A model generated the notes under the pieces. That model did no database searches. It saw only the letters and a list, made by a program, of their open reading frames with translations, and was not told where the DNA came from. Source: Pseudooceanicola nitratireducens (GTDB lineage: Bacteria > Pseudomonadota > Alphaproteobacteria > Rhodobacterales > Rhodobacteraceae). Taken from it: 64,000 nt of DNA. The translations under genes were made by a program, and so were the position numbers. Below, piece after piece: positions 55,403 to 64,000 of this stretch. Within the stretch, counting starts at the first letter, position 1. Each line of letters begins with the position of its first letter. Where the stretch lies: contig NZ_FNZG01000001.1 of the NCBI RefSeq assembly GCF_900109195.1, positions 744,001-808,000 on the forward strand. Reading direction: 5' to 3'.

Positions 55403-56263
55403 GTGGGGGAGTTTCGATTGTCAGGCGGAAAAGCAAGCGCCGCAGCCCTTCTTCTGTGCGCTGTACTGGCCGGCTGTGGCGGCACATCGACCGACGGCAA
55501 GGGCATTGGCGGTGAACCGATCGAGGCCTTCACCGCGGAACAGATCTTTGGCCGCGCCGAATATGAGCTGAATCGCCGCAAGTTCGAACGCGCCGCCGAA
55601 TACTTCGGCGAAGTCGAACGGCTGTATCCCTATTCCGCCTGGGCCAAGCGCGCGCTGATCATGCAGGCCTTTGCCCATCACAAGGACAAGGACTACGAGA
55701 ATTCGCGCTCGGCCGCGCAGCGGTATATCGACTTCTACCCGACCGACGACGATGCCGCCTATGCCCAGTACCTGCTGGCGCTGTCCTACTATGATCAGAT
55801 CGACGAAGTGGGCCGCGATCAGGGGCTGACCTTCCAGGCGCTGCAATCGCTGCGCACGGTGATCGAACGCTATCCCGAAAGCGATTACGCGCGGTCCTCG
55901 ATCCTGAAATTCGACCTGGCCTTCGACCACCTGGCGGCGAAGGAAATGGAGATCGGGCGCTATTACCTCAAGCGCGATCACTTCAGCGCGGCGATCAATC
56001 GTTTCCGCGTCGTGGTCGAGGATTTCCAGACCACCACCCACACCCCCGAGGCGCTGCACCGCCTGGTCGAGGCCTATCTGTCGCTTGGCCTGACCGACGA
56101 GGCGCAGACCGCCGGGGCGATCCTGGGCTACAACTACCAGTCCACCGACTGGTACGAAGACAGCTATCGCCTGCTGACCAAGCAGGGGCTGGAAACCAAG
56201 GTGCGGGGCCGCAACTGGCTGTCGAACATCTACCGCCAGATGATTCAGGGCAAATGGCTGTGA
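55403..56263 (+). CDS. bamD: Outer-membrane assembly lipoprotein BamD
   Basis: A 286-residue lipoprotein starting at GTG. The lipobox LAGC follows a short hydrophobic segment (AAALLLCAVLAGC). TPR repeats follow: QIFGRAEYELNRRKFERAAEYFGEVERLYPYS, RSAAQRYIDFYPTDDDAAYAQYLLALSYYDQI, and the BamD-typical YLKRDHFSAAINRFRVVVEDF. It is part of the BAM complex that inserts beta-barrel proteins into the outer membrane. recN follows 38 bp downstream. Confidence 0.94.
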   Translation: MGEFRLSGGKASAAALLLCAVLAGCGGTSTDGKGIGGEPIEAFTAEQIFGRAEYELNRRKFERAAEYFGEVERLYPYSAWAKRALIMQAFAHHKDKDYENSRSAAQRYIDFYPTDDDAAYAQYLLALSYYDQIDEVGRDQGLTFQALQSLRTVIERYPESDYARSSILKFDLAFDHLAAKEMEIGRYYLKRDHFSAAINRFRVVVEDFQTTTHTPEALHRLVEAYLSLGLTDEAQTAGAILGYNYQSTDWYEDSYRLLTKQGLETKVRGRNWLSNIYRQMIQGKWL

Positions 56264-56301
56264 TCCGGCCCCTGCGGCGGGTCCGGTAACGGGATAGCAA
56301 G

Positions 56302-57948
56302 ATGCTGCGCGGGTTGGACATCCGGGACATGCTGATTATCGACCGGCTGGAGCTTGAGTTCCAGCCCGGTTTGAACGTGCTGACCGGCGAAACCGGGGCC
56401 GGCAAATCCATCCTGCTTGATTCCCTTGGCTTCGTTCTGGGCTGGCGCGGACGCGCCGATCTGGTGCGGCAGGGGGCCGATCAGGGCGAGGTCACGGCAT
56501 CCTTCGACCTGCCCGAAGGCCACGCCGCGCATCGCGTGCTGGAAGAGGCCGGGCTGCCCGGCGGGCCGGAGCTTCTGCTGCGGCGGGTCAACACTGCCGA
56601 TGGCCGCAAGACCGCCTGGATCAACGACCGCCGCGCCAGTGGCGAGGTGCTGCGCGCCCTATCCGAGACGCTGATCGAACTGCACGGCCAGCATGACGAC
56701 CGCGGGCTTTTGAACCCGCGCGGCCATCTGGCGCTGCTGGATGCCTATATGGCGCGCCCCGATCTGATCGCCGCCACCCGCGACGCCTGGCGCGCCCGCC
56801 GCGAAGCGCACCGCGCTTTGGATCAGGCCCGCGCCGCGCTGGAAGAGGTGAAGGCCGAAGAGGATTTCCTGCGTCACGCCGTGGGCGAGCTGGACAAGCT
56901 GGACCCCCAGCCCGGAGAGGACGAGGCCCTGGATGCCCGCCGCCGGCTGATGCAATCCGCCAGCAAGGTCCGCGAAGACATCACCCGCGCCGCCCAGGCG
57001 CTTGGCGGTGACGGGGCCGAAGGCCTGATGACCGATGCGCTGCGGCGGCTCGAGGATGCCTCGGACCACGCGGGCGACCGGCTGGAGGCCGCGCTGGCCG
57101 CCCTGTCGCGCGCCCTGACAGAACTGGGCGAGGCCTCGGACGGCGTGGAACGCGCGCTGGACGAACTGGATTTCGACCCGATGGAGCTGGAACAGACCGA
57201 AGAACGGCTGTTCGCCATCCGCGCCCTGTCGCGCAAGCATGGCATCGTTGCCGACGATCTGCCCGCCTTTGCGGAAACCCTGCGGGAACGTCTGGCACGG
57301 CTGGACGGCGGAGCCGACAACCTGGCCGCGTTGGAGAAATCCGCCAAGGCTGCCGCCGCCGCTTATGATGCCGCTGCGCAGGCCCTGTCCGACGCCCGGG
57401 CCGAGGCCGCGACGCGGCTGGACGCGGCCGTGATGACCGAACTCGCCCCCCTGAAGATGGAGCGCGCGGTGTTCCAGACCGCCCTGGCCGCCACCGAACC
57501 CGGCCCCGATGGCCGGGACGAGGCGACATTCACCGTGGCCACCAACCCCGGGGCCCCGGCGGGTCCGCTGAACAAGATCGCCTCGGGCGGAGAGCTATCG
57601 CGGTTTCTTCTGGCGCTGAAGGTCTGTCTGCGCGGTGAACGCGCCGATGCCACGATGATCTTCGACGAAATCGACCGGGGCGTGGGCGGGGCGACCGCCG
57701 ATGCGGTTGGTCGCCGTCTGGCGGGCCTTGCGGATGGTGGTCAGGTTCTTGTCGTCACCCATTCGCCCCAGGTCGCGGCCCTTGGCGCACATCACTGGCG
57801 CGTGGCGAAAAGGGTCGAGGACGGCATGACGCTGTCCACAGTCACCCCGCTGGCCGAGGATGAGCGCGTCGACGAAATCGCGCGTATGCTGTCGGGAGAT
57901 CGGATCACGCCCGAGGCACGGGCTGCAGCGCTTTCCCTGTTGGGTTGA
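56302..57948 (+). CDS. recN: DNA repair ATPase RecN
   Basis: A 548-residue SMC-like protein. GETGAGKS (29-36) is Walker A, ELHGQHDDRGLLNPRGHL is the RecN signature, long coiled-coil arms fill about 145-360, then NPGAPAGPLNKIASGGELSRFLLALK (signature) and MIFDEIDRGVGG (Walker B). It acts in double-strand-break repair. No GAAC-N7-GAAC box was seen directly upstream, unlike the uvrD gene. Confidence 0.95.
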   Translation: MLRGLDIRDMLIIDRLELEFQPGLNVLTGETGAGKSILLDSLGFVLGWRGRADLVRQGADQGEVTASFDLPEGHAAHRVLEEAGLPGGPELLLRRVNTADGRKTAWINDRRASGEVLRALSETLIELHGQHDDRGLLNPRGHLALLDAYMARPDLIAATRDAWRARREAHRALDQARAALEEVKAEEDFLRHAVGELDKLDPQPGEDEALDARRRLMQSASKVREDITRAAQALGGDGAEGLMTDALRRLEDASDHAGDRLEAALAALSRALTELGEASDGVERALDELDFDPMELEQTEERLFAIRALSRKHGIVADDLPAFAETLRERLARLDGGADNLAALEKSAKAAAAAYDAAAQALSDARAEAATRLDAAVMTELAPLKMERAVFQTALAATEPGPDGRDEATFTVATNPGAPAGPLNKIASGGELSRFLLALKVCLRGERADATMIFDEIDRGVGGATADAVGRRLAGLADGGQVLVVTHSPQVAALGAHHWRVAKRVEDGMTLSTVTPLAEDERVDEIARMLSGDRITPEARAAALSLLG

Positions 57949-57964
57949 CGCTAATATAGGCAGA

Positions 57965-57993
57965 CCCCGATCAACCATGCCGATTGACCGGGG
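57965..57993. terminator. Hairpin between convergent recN and the LuxR-type gene
   Basis: CCCCGATCAA pairs with TTGACCGGGG with a single A/C mismatch that becomes a G.U pair in minus-strand RNA. It has a TTTTT tract 12 bp beyond on the plus strand. Confidence 0.5.
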
Positions 57994-58090
57994 CTAACCA
58001 GACACTTTTTACTACAGTATCCGAATACGTGAAATTCGCGGGCGCGTCATACACCATATGGGTGATGCCTACTGTCTTGAGAAGGATAGC

Positions 58091-58106
58091 GCCTTGCTGG
58101 CAAGGC
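58091..58106 (-). terminator. Hairpin directly after the LuxR-type gene
   Basis: GCCTTG pairs with CAAGGC around a 4-nt loop, one base past the stop codon, and is followed by a weak pyrimidine stretch on the minus strand. Confidence 0.5.
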
Positions 58107-58107
58107 T

Positions 58108-60117
58108 TCACGCTTTCGTGAGGTGCATCAATTCTTCCAATTGACGCAACACCTCGAAGCAGTGCTGGAACAGCAGAAAGATACCCGCATTTTGCACCAT
58201 TATGATGCGAACCTGCGGAAAATCCACCCTGTATTCGCCGACCGTCTCGGGGGCGACGGCTTGATCATCGGAGCCGATCATCGCAACGACCTGGACGCTG
58301 TCGGCCATGGCGCGGAACTCCTGATGCCAATCAGTGACATGGAACACGCGGGTGTCCTCGATATAGGCGTCGCTTGCGTCGACGCCTTCGCCCATCAGGA
58401 TCTCGGTTCCGCATTCCAGCGCGTCGAAGATCCGTGGCGACCGGGTGGTCGCCACGTCCGAGGGGCTGCCGGAATAGATCAGCCGCACGAATTCGGCCTT
58501 GCCCAGCTGCCGCGCCATGGCAAAGCCCGCGCGCGAGGCAAAGGACAGGAACTGCGGCGCAAACCGCGCAGTGCCCAGCACGAACCGGTGCCAGCGTCCC
58601 ATGCGCTGGTATTGCGCATCCCGCAGGAAGGGAAGGGAGGCCCCGCAGCCCAGAACCCCCAGCACCCGGTCCGGCGCGATGGCGTGTAGCCGGGCGGCAA
58701 AGGGCATGTCTTCGTCCAGCACAAGGCAATGGGCGGCGGGAATGTCCAGCCGGTCCATCAGGGCGATCACATCCTCGGCCACGGCCTGGGCGCGGTCGAT
58801 GCCAAGCGGAAGCGGGGTGGACCCGCCATAGCCCGGCCGGATCGGCACGATCACCCGCAACCCGGTCTGCCCGGCGGTGAATTCCCCATCCGCAGGCCAG
58901 CGGCACATGCCGAAATTGGCGCAGAAATAGATCACGGGCCGGCCGTTCGGATCGCCGAACTCCAGGAAATCCACGCTGCGCCCGTCAGGGCGGTACAGGA
59001 CCTGGAAGGGTAGCTCGGGCAGTTCCAGCCCCGCGCGGGCGACCCGGCCGCTGATCATCGCAGCGGTGTCCAGCGGCGCATCTGGGGCCGAGATCGGCAC
59101 CGAGGTCAGCGCCAGGCGCATCAGGTCCGCCTGGCTGGAGGTTTCGGTCTTGGATAGAAGGGATTTCACCTGCGTCCGCACGGTGTTCAGCGACCGTCCG
59201 CGCAGGTCTGCGATCTCGGCCAGGCTGTGGTTCTTTGCCAGCGCCGTCAGCACCTCAAGCTCGGCCTGGGACAGGCCAAGCGTATCGCGCAGCCGGGCCA
59301 GGGCGTTGGCGGTCCAATGGGTTTCGGTCGTTGCCATCAGCACGAAGGGCGGGTGACGGTCGGGACGGCACAGATGCAGGCTGACCAGCACCGCCTGGCC
59401 GTCCTTTTCGGTCCGGGCACGGATCAGGCTGGGCAGGGGCGGTTCATCGGCGGCCCGGGTGCGGAACAGCTCGACCGCGGCGCGAGAGATCGCACGAAGA
59501 TCCTCGCGCTTCAGGTGCAGCCCGCTCAGCGCGACGCCGCGGGAGATGCCCAGCCGGTCATGGGCCGCGCGGCTGACCCCGGTGACGCGCATCTGCCGGT
59601 CCAGCGTCAGCGCCACGGTCATGCGATAGGGCATCAGGGCCAGGTCCTCGGCCCGCCGGTTCGACTGGCCGATGGCCTTCAGCAGCAGATCCTCGACCTG
59701 GCGGATGTGTCGCGGCAGCGACGACCGCGCCAGAAGTCCGCGCAAGCCCCCCTTGGCGGTCCCTTCGGGGCCATGCCATTGCGGCGCGATCATGCGTTCC
59801 CACAGATCCAGAAGTTCGGGCAGGGTGCTGGGATCCAGCGCGGGGCTGTAAAGCTTGTCCAGCACCTGCGACATCAGCGCGGCATCCTCGGGGCTTAGCC
59901 CGGGCTGGGCGTCGTCGGCGGTGCTGTCCGGCATCGTATCCGCGCTTACCGGATCGACGGATCGCACGGCAGAGGCATCCCGGCTGTCCGACGGCAGCGT
60001 GGTGCCCGCGCTGCCTTCGCTGGCCGACCTTGCAATGCGGCTGTCCGTCGCTTTCGACACCTGTGCCCCTGATACCGTACCCTGTCCTCGAACCGTCCCG
60101 CGGTCGGCGTTCAGCAT
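58108..60117 (-). CDS. LuxR-type regulator fused to a degenerate alpha/beta-hydrolase domain
   Basis: A 669-residue protein. Residues 1-60 are low-complexity; about 155-265 looks PAS-like; 282-335 is a LuxR helix-turn-helix (LSQAELEVLTALAKNHSLAEIADLRGRSLNTVRTQVKSLL is its span; core EIADLRGRSLNTVRTQVKS). Residues 372-665 read as an alpha/beta-hydrolase: GLRVIVPIRPGYGGSTP, then HCLVLDEDMPFA (463-474) where a working enzyme has Gly-x-Ser-x-Gly. At the C-terminus NAGIFLLFQHC replaces the usual Gly-His. The nucleophile, its glycine frame and the catalytic His thus look lost, suggesting a ligand sensor. The start is uncertain; ATG at residue 62 is an alternative. Confidence 0.82.
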   Translation of the reverse strand: MLNADRGTVRGQGTVSGAQVSKATDSRIARSASEGSAGTTLPSDSRDASAVRSVDPVSADTMPDSTADDAQPGLSPEDAALMSQVLDKLYSPALDPSTLPELLDLWERMIAPQWHGPEGTAKGGLRGLLARSSLPRHIRQVEDLLLKAIGQSNRRAEDLALMPYRMTVALTLDRQMRVTGVSRAAHDRLGISRGVALSGLHLKREDLRAISRAAVELFRTRAADEPPLPSLIRARTEKDGQAVLVSLHLCRPDRHPPFVLMATTETHWTANALARLRDTLGLSQAELEVLTALAKNHSLAEIADLRGRSLNTVRTQVKSLLSKTETSSQADLMRLALTSVPISAPDAPLDTAAMISGRVARAGLELPELPFQVLYRPDGRSVDFLEFGDPNGRPVIYFCANFGMCRWPADGEFTAGQTGLRVIVPIRPGYGGSTPLPLGIDRAQAVAEDVIALMDRLDIPAAHCLVLDEDMPFAARLHAIAPDRVLGVLGCGASLPFLRDAQYQRMGRWHRFVLGTARFAPQFLSFASRAGFAMARQLGKAEFVRLIYSGSPSDVATTRSPRIFDALECGTEILMGEGVDASDAYIEDTRVFHVTDWHQEFRAMADSVQVVAMIGSDDQAVAPETVGEYRVDFPQVRIIMVQNAGIFLLFQHCFEVLRQLEELMHLTKA

Positions 60118-60174
60118 GGGCCATTTCAGGGCCGCCGGTCAATCGGTCGCACCTGCAAAGGCAGGTTATTGTTG

Positions 60175-61551
60175 CTAATTGGCGTCAGGCACCATCTTGC
60201 CCGGGTTCATCAGGTTATGTGGGTCCAGACTGCGTTTGATGTCGCCCATCACGCCCCAGGCATCGCCATGTTCGCGCGCCATGAAGACCTTCTTGCCGGT
60301 GCCGATGCCATGTTCGCCCGTTGCCGTACCGCCCATGGAAAGGGCGCGGTCCACCAGCCGGTCGGCGGCGGCTTTCACGCGCGCCAGTTCTTCGGTGTCG
60401 TCGGGATCGAACAGCAGGATGGCGTGGAAGTTGCCGTCGCCCACATGGCCCAGGATCGGCCCGCGGATGCCCTGGGCGTCCAGGTCGGCCTGGGTGGCCT
60501 CGACCGCCTCGGCCAGGCGCGAGATCGGCACGCAGATGTCGGTGACCACGGCGCGGGTGCCGGGCCGCGTCTGCAGGATCGCCCAATAGGCGTGGTGGCG
60601 CAGCGTCCAAAGCGCCTTGCGCTCTTCCGCGCCGCTGGCCCATTGGAAGCCGTGCCCCTGGTGATCCGCGACGATCTCGCCAAAGCTTTCCGCATCCTCG
60701 GCGACCGAGGTCGGAGAGCCGTGGAATTCCAGAAGAAGATGCGGCGCCTCGGGCATGCCGGCCCCGGCGTATTCGTTGAAGACCTGCACGGTGGCCGCAT
60801 CGACGAATTCGACCCGCGCCATGGGAATGCCCATCTGGATCGCATCCGTGACCGCGCGCACCGCATCCCCGATGGTGTCAAAGGCGCAGACGGCCGAGGT
60901 CACGGCCTCGGGCTGGCCATGCAGCCGCAGGGTCAGTTCGGTGATCAGGCCAAGCGTGCCCTCGGCCCCGACGAACAGCCCGGTCAGATCATACCCGGCC
61001 GAGGATTTCCGCGCCCGCGTACCGGTGCGGATCACCCGGCCATCGGCCAGCACGACCTCGAGCCCCAGGACATTGTCGCGCATCGTGCCATAGCGCACCG
61101 CCGTCGTGCCGCTGGCCCGGGTCGATGCCATCCCCCCGATCGAGGCATTGGCCCCCGGATCGACCGGAAAGAACAGGCCCGTCGCGCGCAGCTCCTCGTT
61201 CAGGACCTCTCGGGTCAGGCCGGGCTGCACGCGAGCGTCCATGTCGCCCTGCGAGACCTCGAGAATGCGGTTCATGCGGCTGAAATCGACGCAGATCCCG
61301 CCCTGGAACGCCTGGGCCTGACCTTCCAGCGATGTGCCCGCACCCCAGCCGATGACCGGAACCGAATGCGCCGCGCAAATGGTCACAAGCGCCGAAACCT
61401 CTTGCGTATTTTCCGGATAGGCCACCGCATCGGGCAGGGTCAGGGGGAAATAGCTTTCCGATGCGCCATGGGTTTCCAGTTCGCTCTTGGACCTCGTGAT
61501 CCGATCGCCTAAGAGTTTGGAAAGCTCCGGCCAAGCCGCTTCTATCGTCAT
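60175..61551 (-). CDS. FAD-linked 2-hydroxyacid dehydrogenase, GlcD/D-lactate dehydrogenase type
   Basis: A 458-residue flavoenzyme. The ATG at 61551 is used because the frame upstream is the antisense of the chloride-channel gene. PVIGWGAGTSLEGQA (FAD-binding P-cresol-methylhydroxylase fold), DPGANASIGGMASTRASGT, GLFVGAEGTLGLITELTLRLHG and the C-terminal HVGDGNFHAILLFDP and GTATGEHGIGTGKK are the family hallmarks. It oxidises D-lactate, glycolate or a related acid. Substrate is not readable. It runs divergently from the clcA-like gene. Confidence 0.92.
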   Translation of the reverse strand: MTIEAAWPELSKLLGDRITRSKSELETHGASESYFPLTLPDAVAYPENTQEVSALVTICAAHSVPVIGWGAGTSLEGQAQAFQGGICVDFSRMNRILEVSQGDMDARVQPGLTREVLNEELRATGLFFPVDPGANASIGGMASTRASGTTAVRYGTMRDNVLGLEVVLADGRVIRTGTRARKSSAGYDLTGLFVGAEGTLGLITELTLRLHGQPEAVTSAVCAFDTIGDAVRAVTDAIQMGIPMARVEFVDAATVQVFNEYAGAGMPEAPHLLLEFHGSPTSVAEDAESFGEIVADHQGHGFQWASGAEERKALWTLRHHAYWAILQTRPGTRAVVTDICVPISRLAEAVEATQADLDAQGIRGPILGHVGDGNFHAILLFDPDDTEELARVKAAADRLVDRALSMGGTATGEHGIGTGKKVFMAREHGDAWGVMGDIKRSLDPHNLMNPGKMVPDAN

Positions 61552-61681
61552 GAGGGTATCCTGCCAGTCAGATTTGCGCCCTTGTAAGGTAGCTCGCAGT
61601 CCAGCGAAAGGGCAGGCCGGGCCCTGAACGCGCGCAATTGGCCCGGTGCCGCCGGGCCGTGACTTGAAGGACAATGACCGG

Positions 61682-63370
61682 ATGACGGGGCAGAGCCGAT
61701 CGCAGGTGGCCGAACTGGCCGATGGCATGATCGCCACCCTGCGCAACGGCTGGCAGGTGATCCGGACGCGCGGCCCCAACCAGGTGCAGTTCTGGCTGAT
61801 CGCCCTGGCCGTGGGGATCGTTGCCGGATCGGCCGCCGTGCTGTTCCGCAACGGGATCGCCGCGCTTCAGACGCTTCTTTATCGCACCGACGACGTGGCG
61901 CACCTGCACAGCTGGGCGGGATCCCTGCCGTGGTATTGGGTGCTGTGCATCCCCATTGCCGGCGGTCTGGTGGTGGGGCTGATCCTGCACGTCTTTACGC
62001 CCGACGGGCGGGTGCGATCGGTGGCGGACGTGATCCAGGGGGCCGCCCTGCACGAAGGCCGGGTCGAGGAACGCGCCGGCCTTGCCTCGGCCGCGGCGTC
62101 GCTGATCACCCTGGGCACCGGCGGGTCGTCGGGCCGCGAAGGGCCGGTGGTGCACCTGGCCGCCGTCATCTCGTCCCGGGTGCTGACCTGGCTCAAGGCC
62201 GACGGGGTCACCGGGCGCGACCTTCTGGGCTGTGCTGTGGCGGCGGCGGTCTCGGCCTCGTTCAACGCGCCGATCGCCGGGGCGCTTTTCGCGCTCGAGG
62301 TCGTGTTGCGGCACTTCGCCATCCATGCCTTTGCCCCGATCGTCATCGCGTCGGTTGCGGGCACGGTGATCAGCCGGCTGCAATTCGGCGATGTGACCGA
62401 GTTTTCGCTGCCGGCAGCGTCCTTCCTGCAATTCTACCAGGAGCTTCCGGCCTTCCTGATGCTGGGCGCGATCTGCGGTGTGGTGGCGGGCATGCTGATG
62501 CGCACGATCTTCGCGGCCGAGGACCTGGCGAACCACGTCCAGGCCCGCACCGGCATTCCGCGCTGGCTGCGCCCGGCACTGACCGGCGCGATGCTGGGGG
62601 CCATGGCGATCCTGTTCCCGCATATCATCGGGGTCGGCTATGAAACCACCTCGGCCGCGCTGACGGGCCAGCTGGGCCTGACGCAGGCGATCCTGTTTGC
62701 GGTCATCAAGACCATCGCCGTGGCGATCACCATCGGCGGGCGCATGGGGGGCGGAGTCTTTTCACCATCGCTGATGGTGGGAGCGCTGACGGGGCTGGCC
62801 TTTGGCATCATCGCGACGTCGGTCTTTCCCGATGTCTCTGGCTCGACCGCGCTTTATGCGCTGGCGGGGATGGGCGGCGTGGCGGCGGCGGTGCTGGGCG
62901 CACCGATCTCGACCACGCTGATCGTGTTTGAACTGACGGGCGACTGGGCGACAGGCCTTGCGGTGATGGTGACGGTTTCGATCTCGACCGCGATCGGCAC
63001 GCGGCTGGTGGACCGGTCCTTCTTCCTGACCCAGCTGGAGCGCCGCGATGTCCACCTGGCGGCGGGGCCGCAAGCCTATCTTCTGGCGCTGTTCCGCGTC
63101 GCGGACGTCATGCGCCCCATGGGAGGAGAGCGCAGCCCCTCGGAAGAGGCCTGCTGGGAGCTGATCGAGGCGGGCGATTACGTCGACGCGCAATCCACGC
63201 TGGAAGCCGCGCTGCCCGCCTTTGACCGCACCGGCGCGGTCTTCTTGCCGGTGGTGCAGATCACTCGTGCGGATGAGCCGCCCAAGCTTCTGGGCGCGAT
63301 CTATCACGTGGATGCGCTGCGCGCCTACAACCGGGCCCTGGCCGCCACGGCGGCCGAGGAACACAGCTGA
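61682..63370 (+). CDS. ClC-family chloride channel/transporter
   Basis: A 562-residue membrane protein. GTGGSSGREGPVV at 145-157 contains the GxxGREGP selectivity motif, and the later helix set has GGRMGGGVFSPSLMVGAL and LGAPISTTLIVFELTGDW. A short C-terminal region after residue 455 (FRVADVMRP) looks like part of a CBS-like domain. The ATG at 61682 is used. ClC proteins carry chloride, often as H+/Cl- exchangers. Confidence 0.93.
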   Translation: MTGQSRSQVAELADGMIATLRNGWQVIRTRGPNQVQFWLIALAVGIVAGSAAVLFRNGIAALQTLLYRTDDVAHLHSWAGSLPWYWVLCIPIAGGLVVGLILHVFTPDGRVRSVADVIQGAALHEGRVEERAGLASAAASLITLGTGGSSGREGPVVHLAAVISSRVLTWLKADGVTGRDLLGCAVAAAVSASFNAPIAGALFALEVVLRHFAIHAFAPIVIASVAGTVISRLQFGDVTEFSLPAASFLQFYQELPAFLMLGAICGVVAGMLMRTIFAAEDLANHVQARTGIPRWLRPALTGAMLGAMAILFPHIIGVGYETTSAALTGQLGLTQAILFAVIKTIAVAITIGGRMGGGVFSPSLMVGALTGLAFGIIATSVFPDVSGSTALYALAGMGGVAAAVLGAPISTTLIVFELTGDWATGLAVMVTVSISTAIGTRLVDRSFFLTQLERRDVHLAAGPQAYLLALFRVADVMRPMGGERSPSEEACWELIEAGDYVDAQSTLEAALPAFDRTGAVFLPVVQITRADEPPKLLGAIYHVDALRAYNRALAATAAEEHS

Positions 63371-63470
63371 TCATCTGATGGGTTGGGCGCTGGTCGCCAC
63401 CCTGGGGGCCGTCACCCGTTTTGATCGGCCCCCTGCTGATCGACCCCGTCTTGATCGCCCGAAGACGCGA

Positions 63471-63812
63471 TCAGACCCGTTCGACCGCCACGAAATCCGT
63501 AGCGTAAAAGGCGATGTGGCCGGCGATGCGTTCGGCCCCGTCGATGGGGTTTTCATAGGACCAGGCGGCGTTTTCCAACGTCGTGCTTTTCGTGACGATG
63601 GAAAAATACGTTGCGTCACCCTTCTTGGGGCAATGGGTCGTGTGGCCGGTCTGGTCCAGAAAAGCCATCGCGATATCGGCGCGGGGGAAGTAGATGACCA
63701 TCGGCAGGTCGCCTTCGCTCAGCTCCAGCGCGTCGCGGCTTTCGCCCAGAACGGCACCGCCGGCGCGGACAACCCAGGTGCCTTCGGCACGGTGAATGGT
63801 AATATCGGACAT
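63471..63812 (-). CDS. DUF427 protein
   Basis: A 113-residue protein. VIYFPRADIAMAFLDQTGHTTHCPKKGDATYFSI carries the DUF427 core (TxCPxKGxAxY). The ATG at 63812 is used; the upstream extension is unrelated. Function of the family is unknown. It lies 71 bp downstream of the partial peptidase gene on the same strand. Confidence 0.88.
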   Translation of the reverse strand: MSDITIHRAEGTWVVRAGGAVLGESRDALELSEGDLPMVIYFPRADIAMAFLDQTGHTTHCPKKGDATYFSIVTKSTTLENAAWSYENPIDGAERIAGHIAFYATDFVAVERV

Positions 63813-63883
63813 GAACGGCCCTCCCCAAGGCTTAGGATCTTGTGCCCGGTCAACATCACAGGATGGTGACAAGGGCCTATTAT

Positions 63884-64000
63884 TCAAAGTTTTTCCGTCG
63901 CGACGTTGAACCATGTCCCGCAGTCTTCCGGGATCAGAGGGCCGATTTTGTCGCGGCAGATGGCGTGATAGCTGTCGATCCAGTCGCGTTCCTCTTGGGT
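63884..64000 (-). CDS. Xaa-Pro aminopeptidase, C-terminal fragment (5' end outside window)
   Basis: The last 38 codons before a TGA (complement at 63884-63886) read TQEERDWIDSYHAICRDKIG, then PLIPEDCGTWFNVATEKL. The pattern xxExxWIDxYH...L.P......W...AT is the end of the pita-bread aminopeptidase P family (M24B). The catalytic metal ligands lie outside the window. Such enzymes remove an N-terminal residue preceding proline. Confidence 0.72.
   Translation of the reverse strand, partial: TQEERDWIDSYHAICRDKIGPLIPEDCGTWFNVATEKL

Overview
The window is a GC-rich chromosomal segment from an alphaproteobacterium, most likely a marine-type member of the Rhodobacteraceae (Roseobacter group). The evidence is the choXWV/betIBA choline cluster, the order of the division and cell-wall (dcw) genes, a GAAC-N7-GAAC LexA-type box in front of a UvrD helicase, a DUF1127 gene followed by hairpins carrying the CCUCCUCCC motif (the CcsR/cuckoo RNAs known from Rhodobacter), and a VPLPA-type C-terminal sorting signal. 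No phage, IS element, rRNA or CRISPR array was seen.

Layout. 1-7.8 kb: end of an old-yellow-enzyme gene, then betI-betB-betA facing choX-choW-choV across a promoter region with a perfect 14-bp palindrome (probable BetI operator). Together these import choline and oxidise it to glycine betaine. 7.8-11 kb: a membrane-bound CapD/WbpM-like sugar-nucleotide dehydratase behind a perfect CtrA-type box, a tRNA-Gly(GCC) and a small probable lipoprotein gene. 11-14.6 kb: pyruvate carboxylase. 14.9-21.4 kb: tctC-tctB-tctA tricarboxylate transporter divergent from a tctD-tctE two-component system that is coupled to a further solute-binding protein. 21.4-21.8 kb: non-coding, with 14 perfect copies of a heptamer and a degenerate 130-bp duplication. 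21.8-27.6 kb: an FMN-dependent 2-hydroxyacid dehydrogenase, a UvrD/PcrA helicase with an SOS box, a DUF1127 gene with six motif-bearing RNA hairpins behind it, and the Fe-S carrier ATPase Mrp/ApbC.

27.6-57.9 kb is the dcw cluster and its tail: a long structured mraZ leader, then mraZ-rsmH-ftsL-ftsI-murE-murF-mraY, a secreted leishmanolysin-like protease with a VPLPA sorting tail, murD, a TPR/glycosyltransferase-like gene, an opposite-strand flavoprotein, ftsW-murG-murC, a small inserted block (HxlR-like regulator, VOC protein, amino-acid permease, small membrane protein), murB-ddl-ftsQ-ftsA, a 500-bp ftsZ leader, ftsZ, lpxC, bamD and recN. Most neighbouring genes overlap by 1-4 bp, so translation is probably coupled. 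The cluster supplies lipid-linked peptidoglycan precursor (Mur, MraY), flips and polymerises it at the septum (FtsW, FtsI, FtsL, FtsQ, FtsA, FtsZ), and adds lipid A synthesis (LpxC) and outer-membrane protein assembly (BamD).

58-64 kb: a LuxR-type regulator fused to an alpha/beta-hydrolase domain that appears to have lost its catalytic residues, an FAD-linked 2-hydroxyacid oxidase (GlcD type), a ClC chloride channel, a DUF427 protein and the last 38 codons of a probable Xaa-Pro aminopeptidase.

The least ordinary parts are the six-member cuckoo RNA array, the heptamer tract, the sorted metalloprotease inside the dcw cluster, the LuxR/pseudohydrolase fusion, and the mraZ leader with several MraZ-type repeat pairs. 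All family assignments were made by reading motifs; no database search was run.
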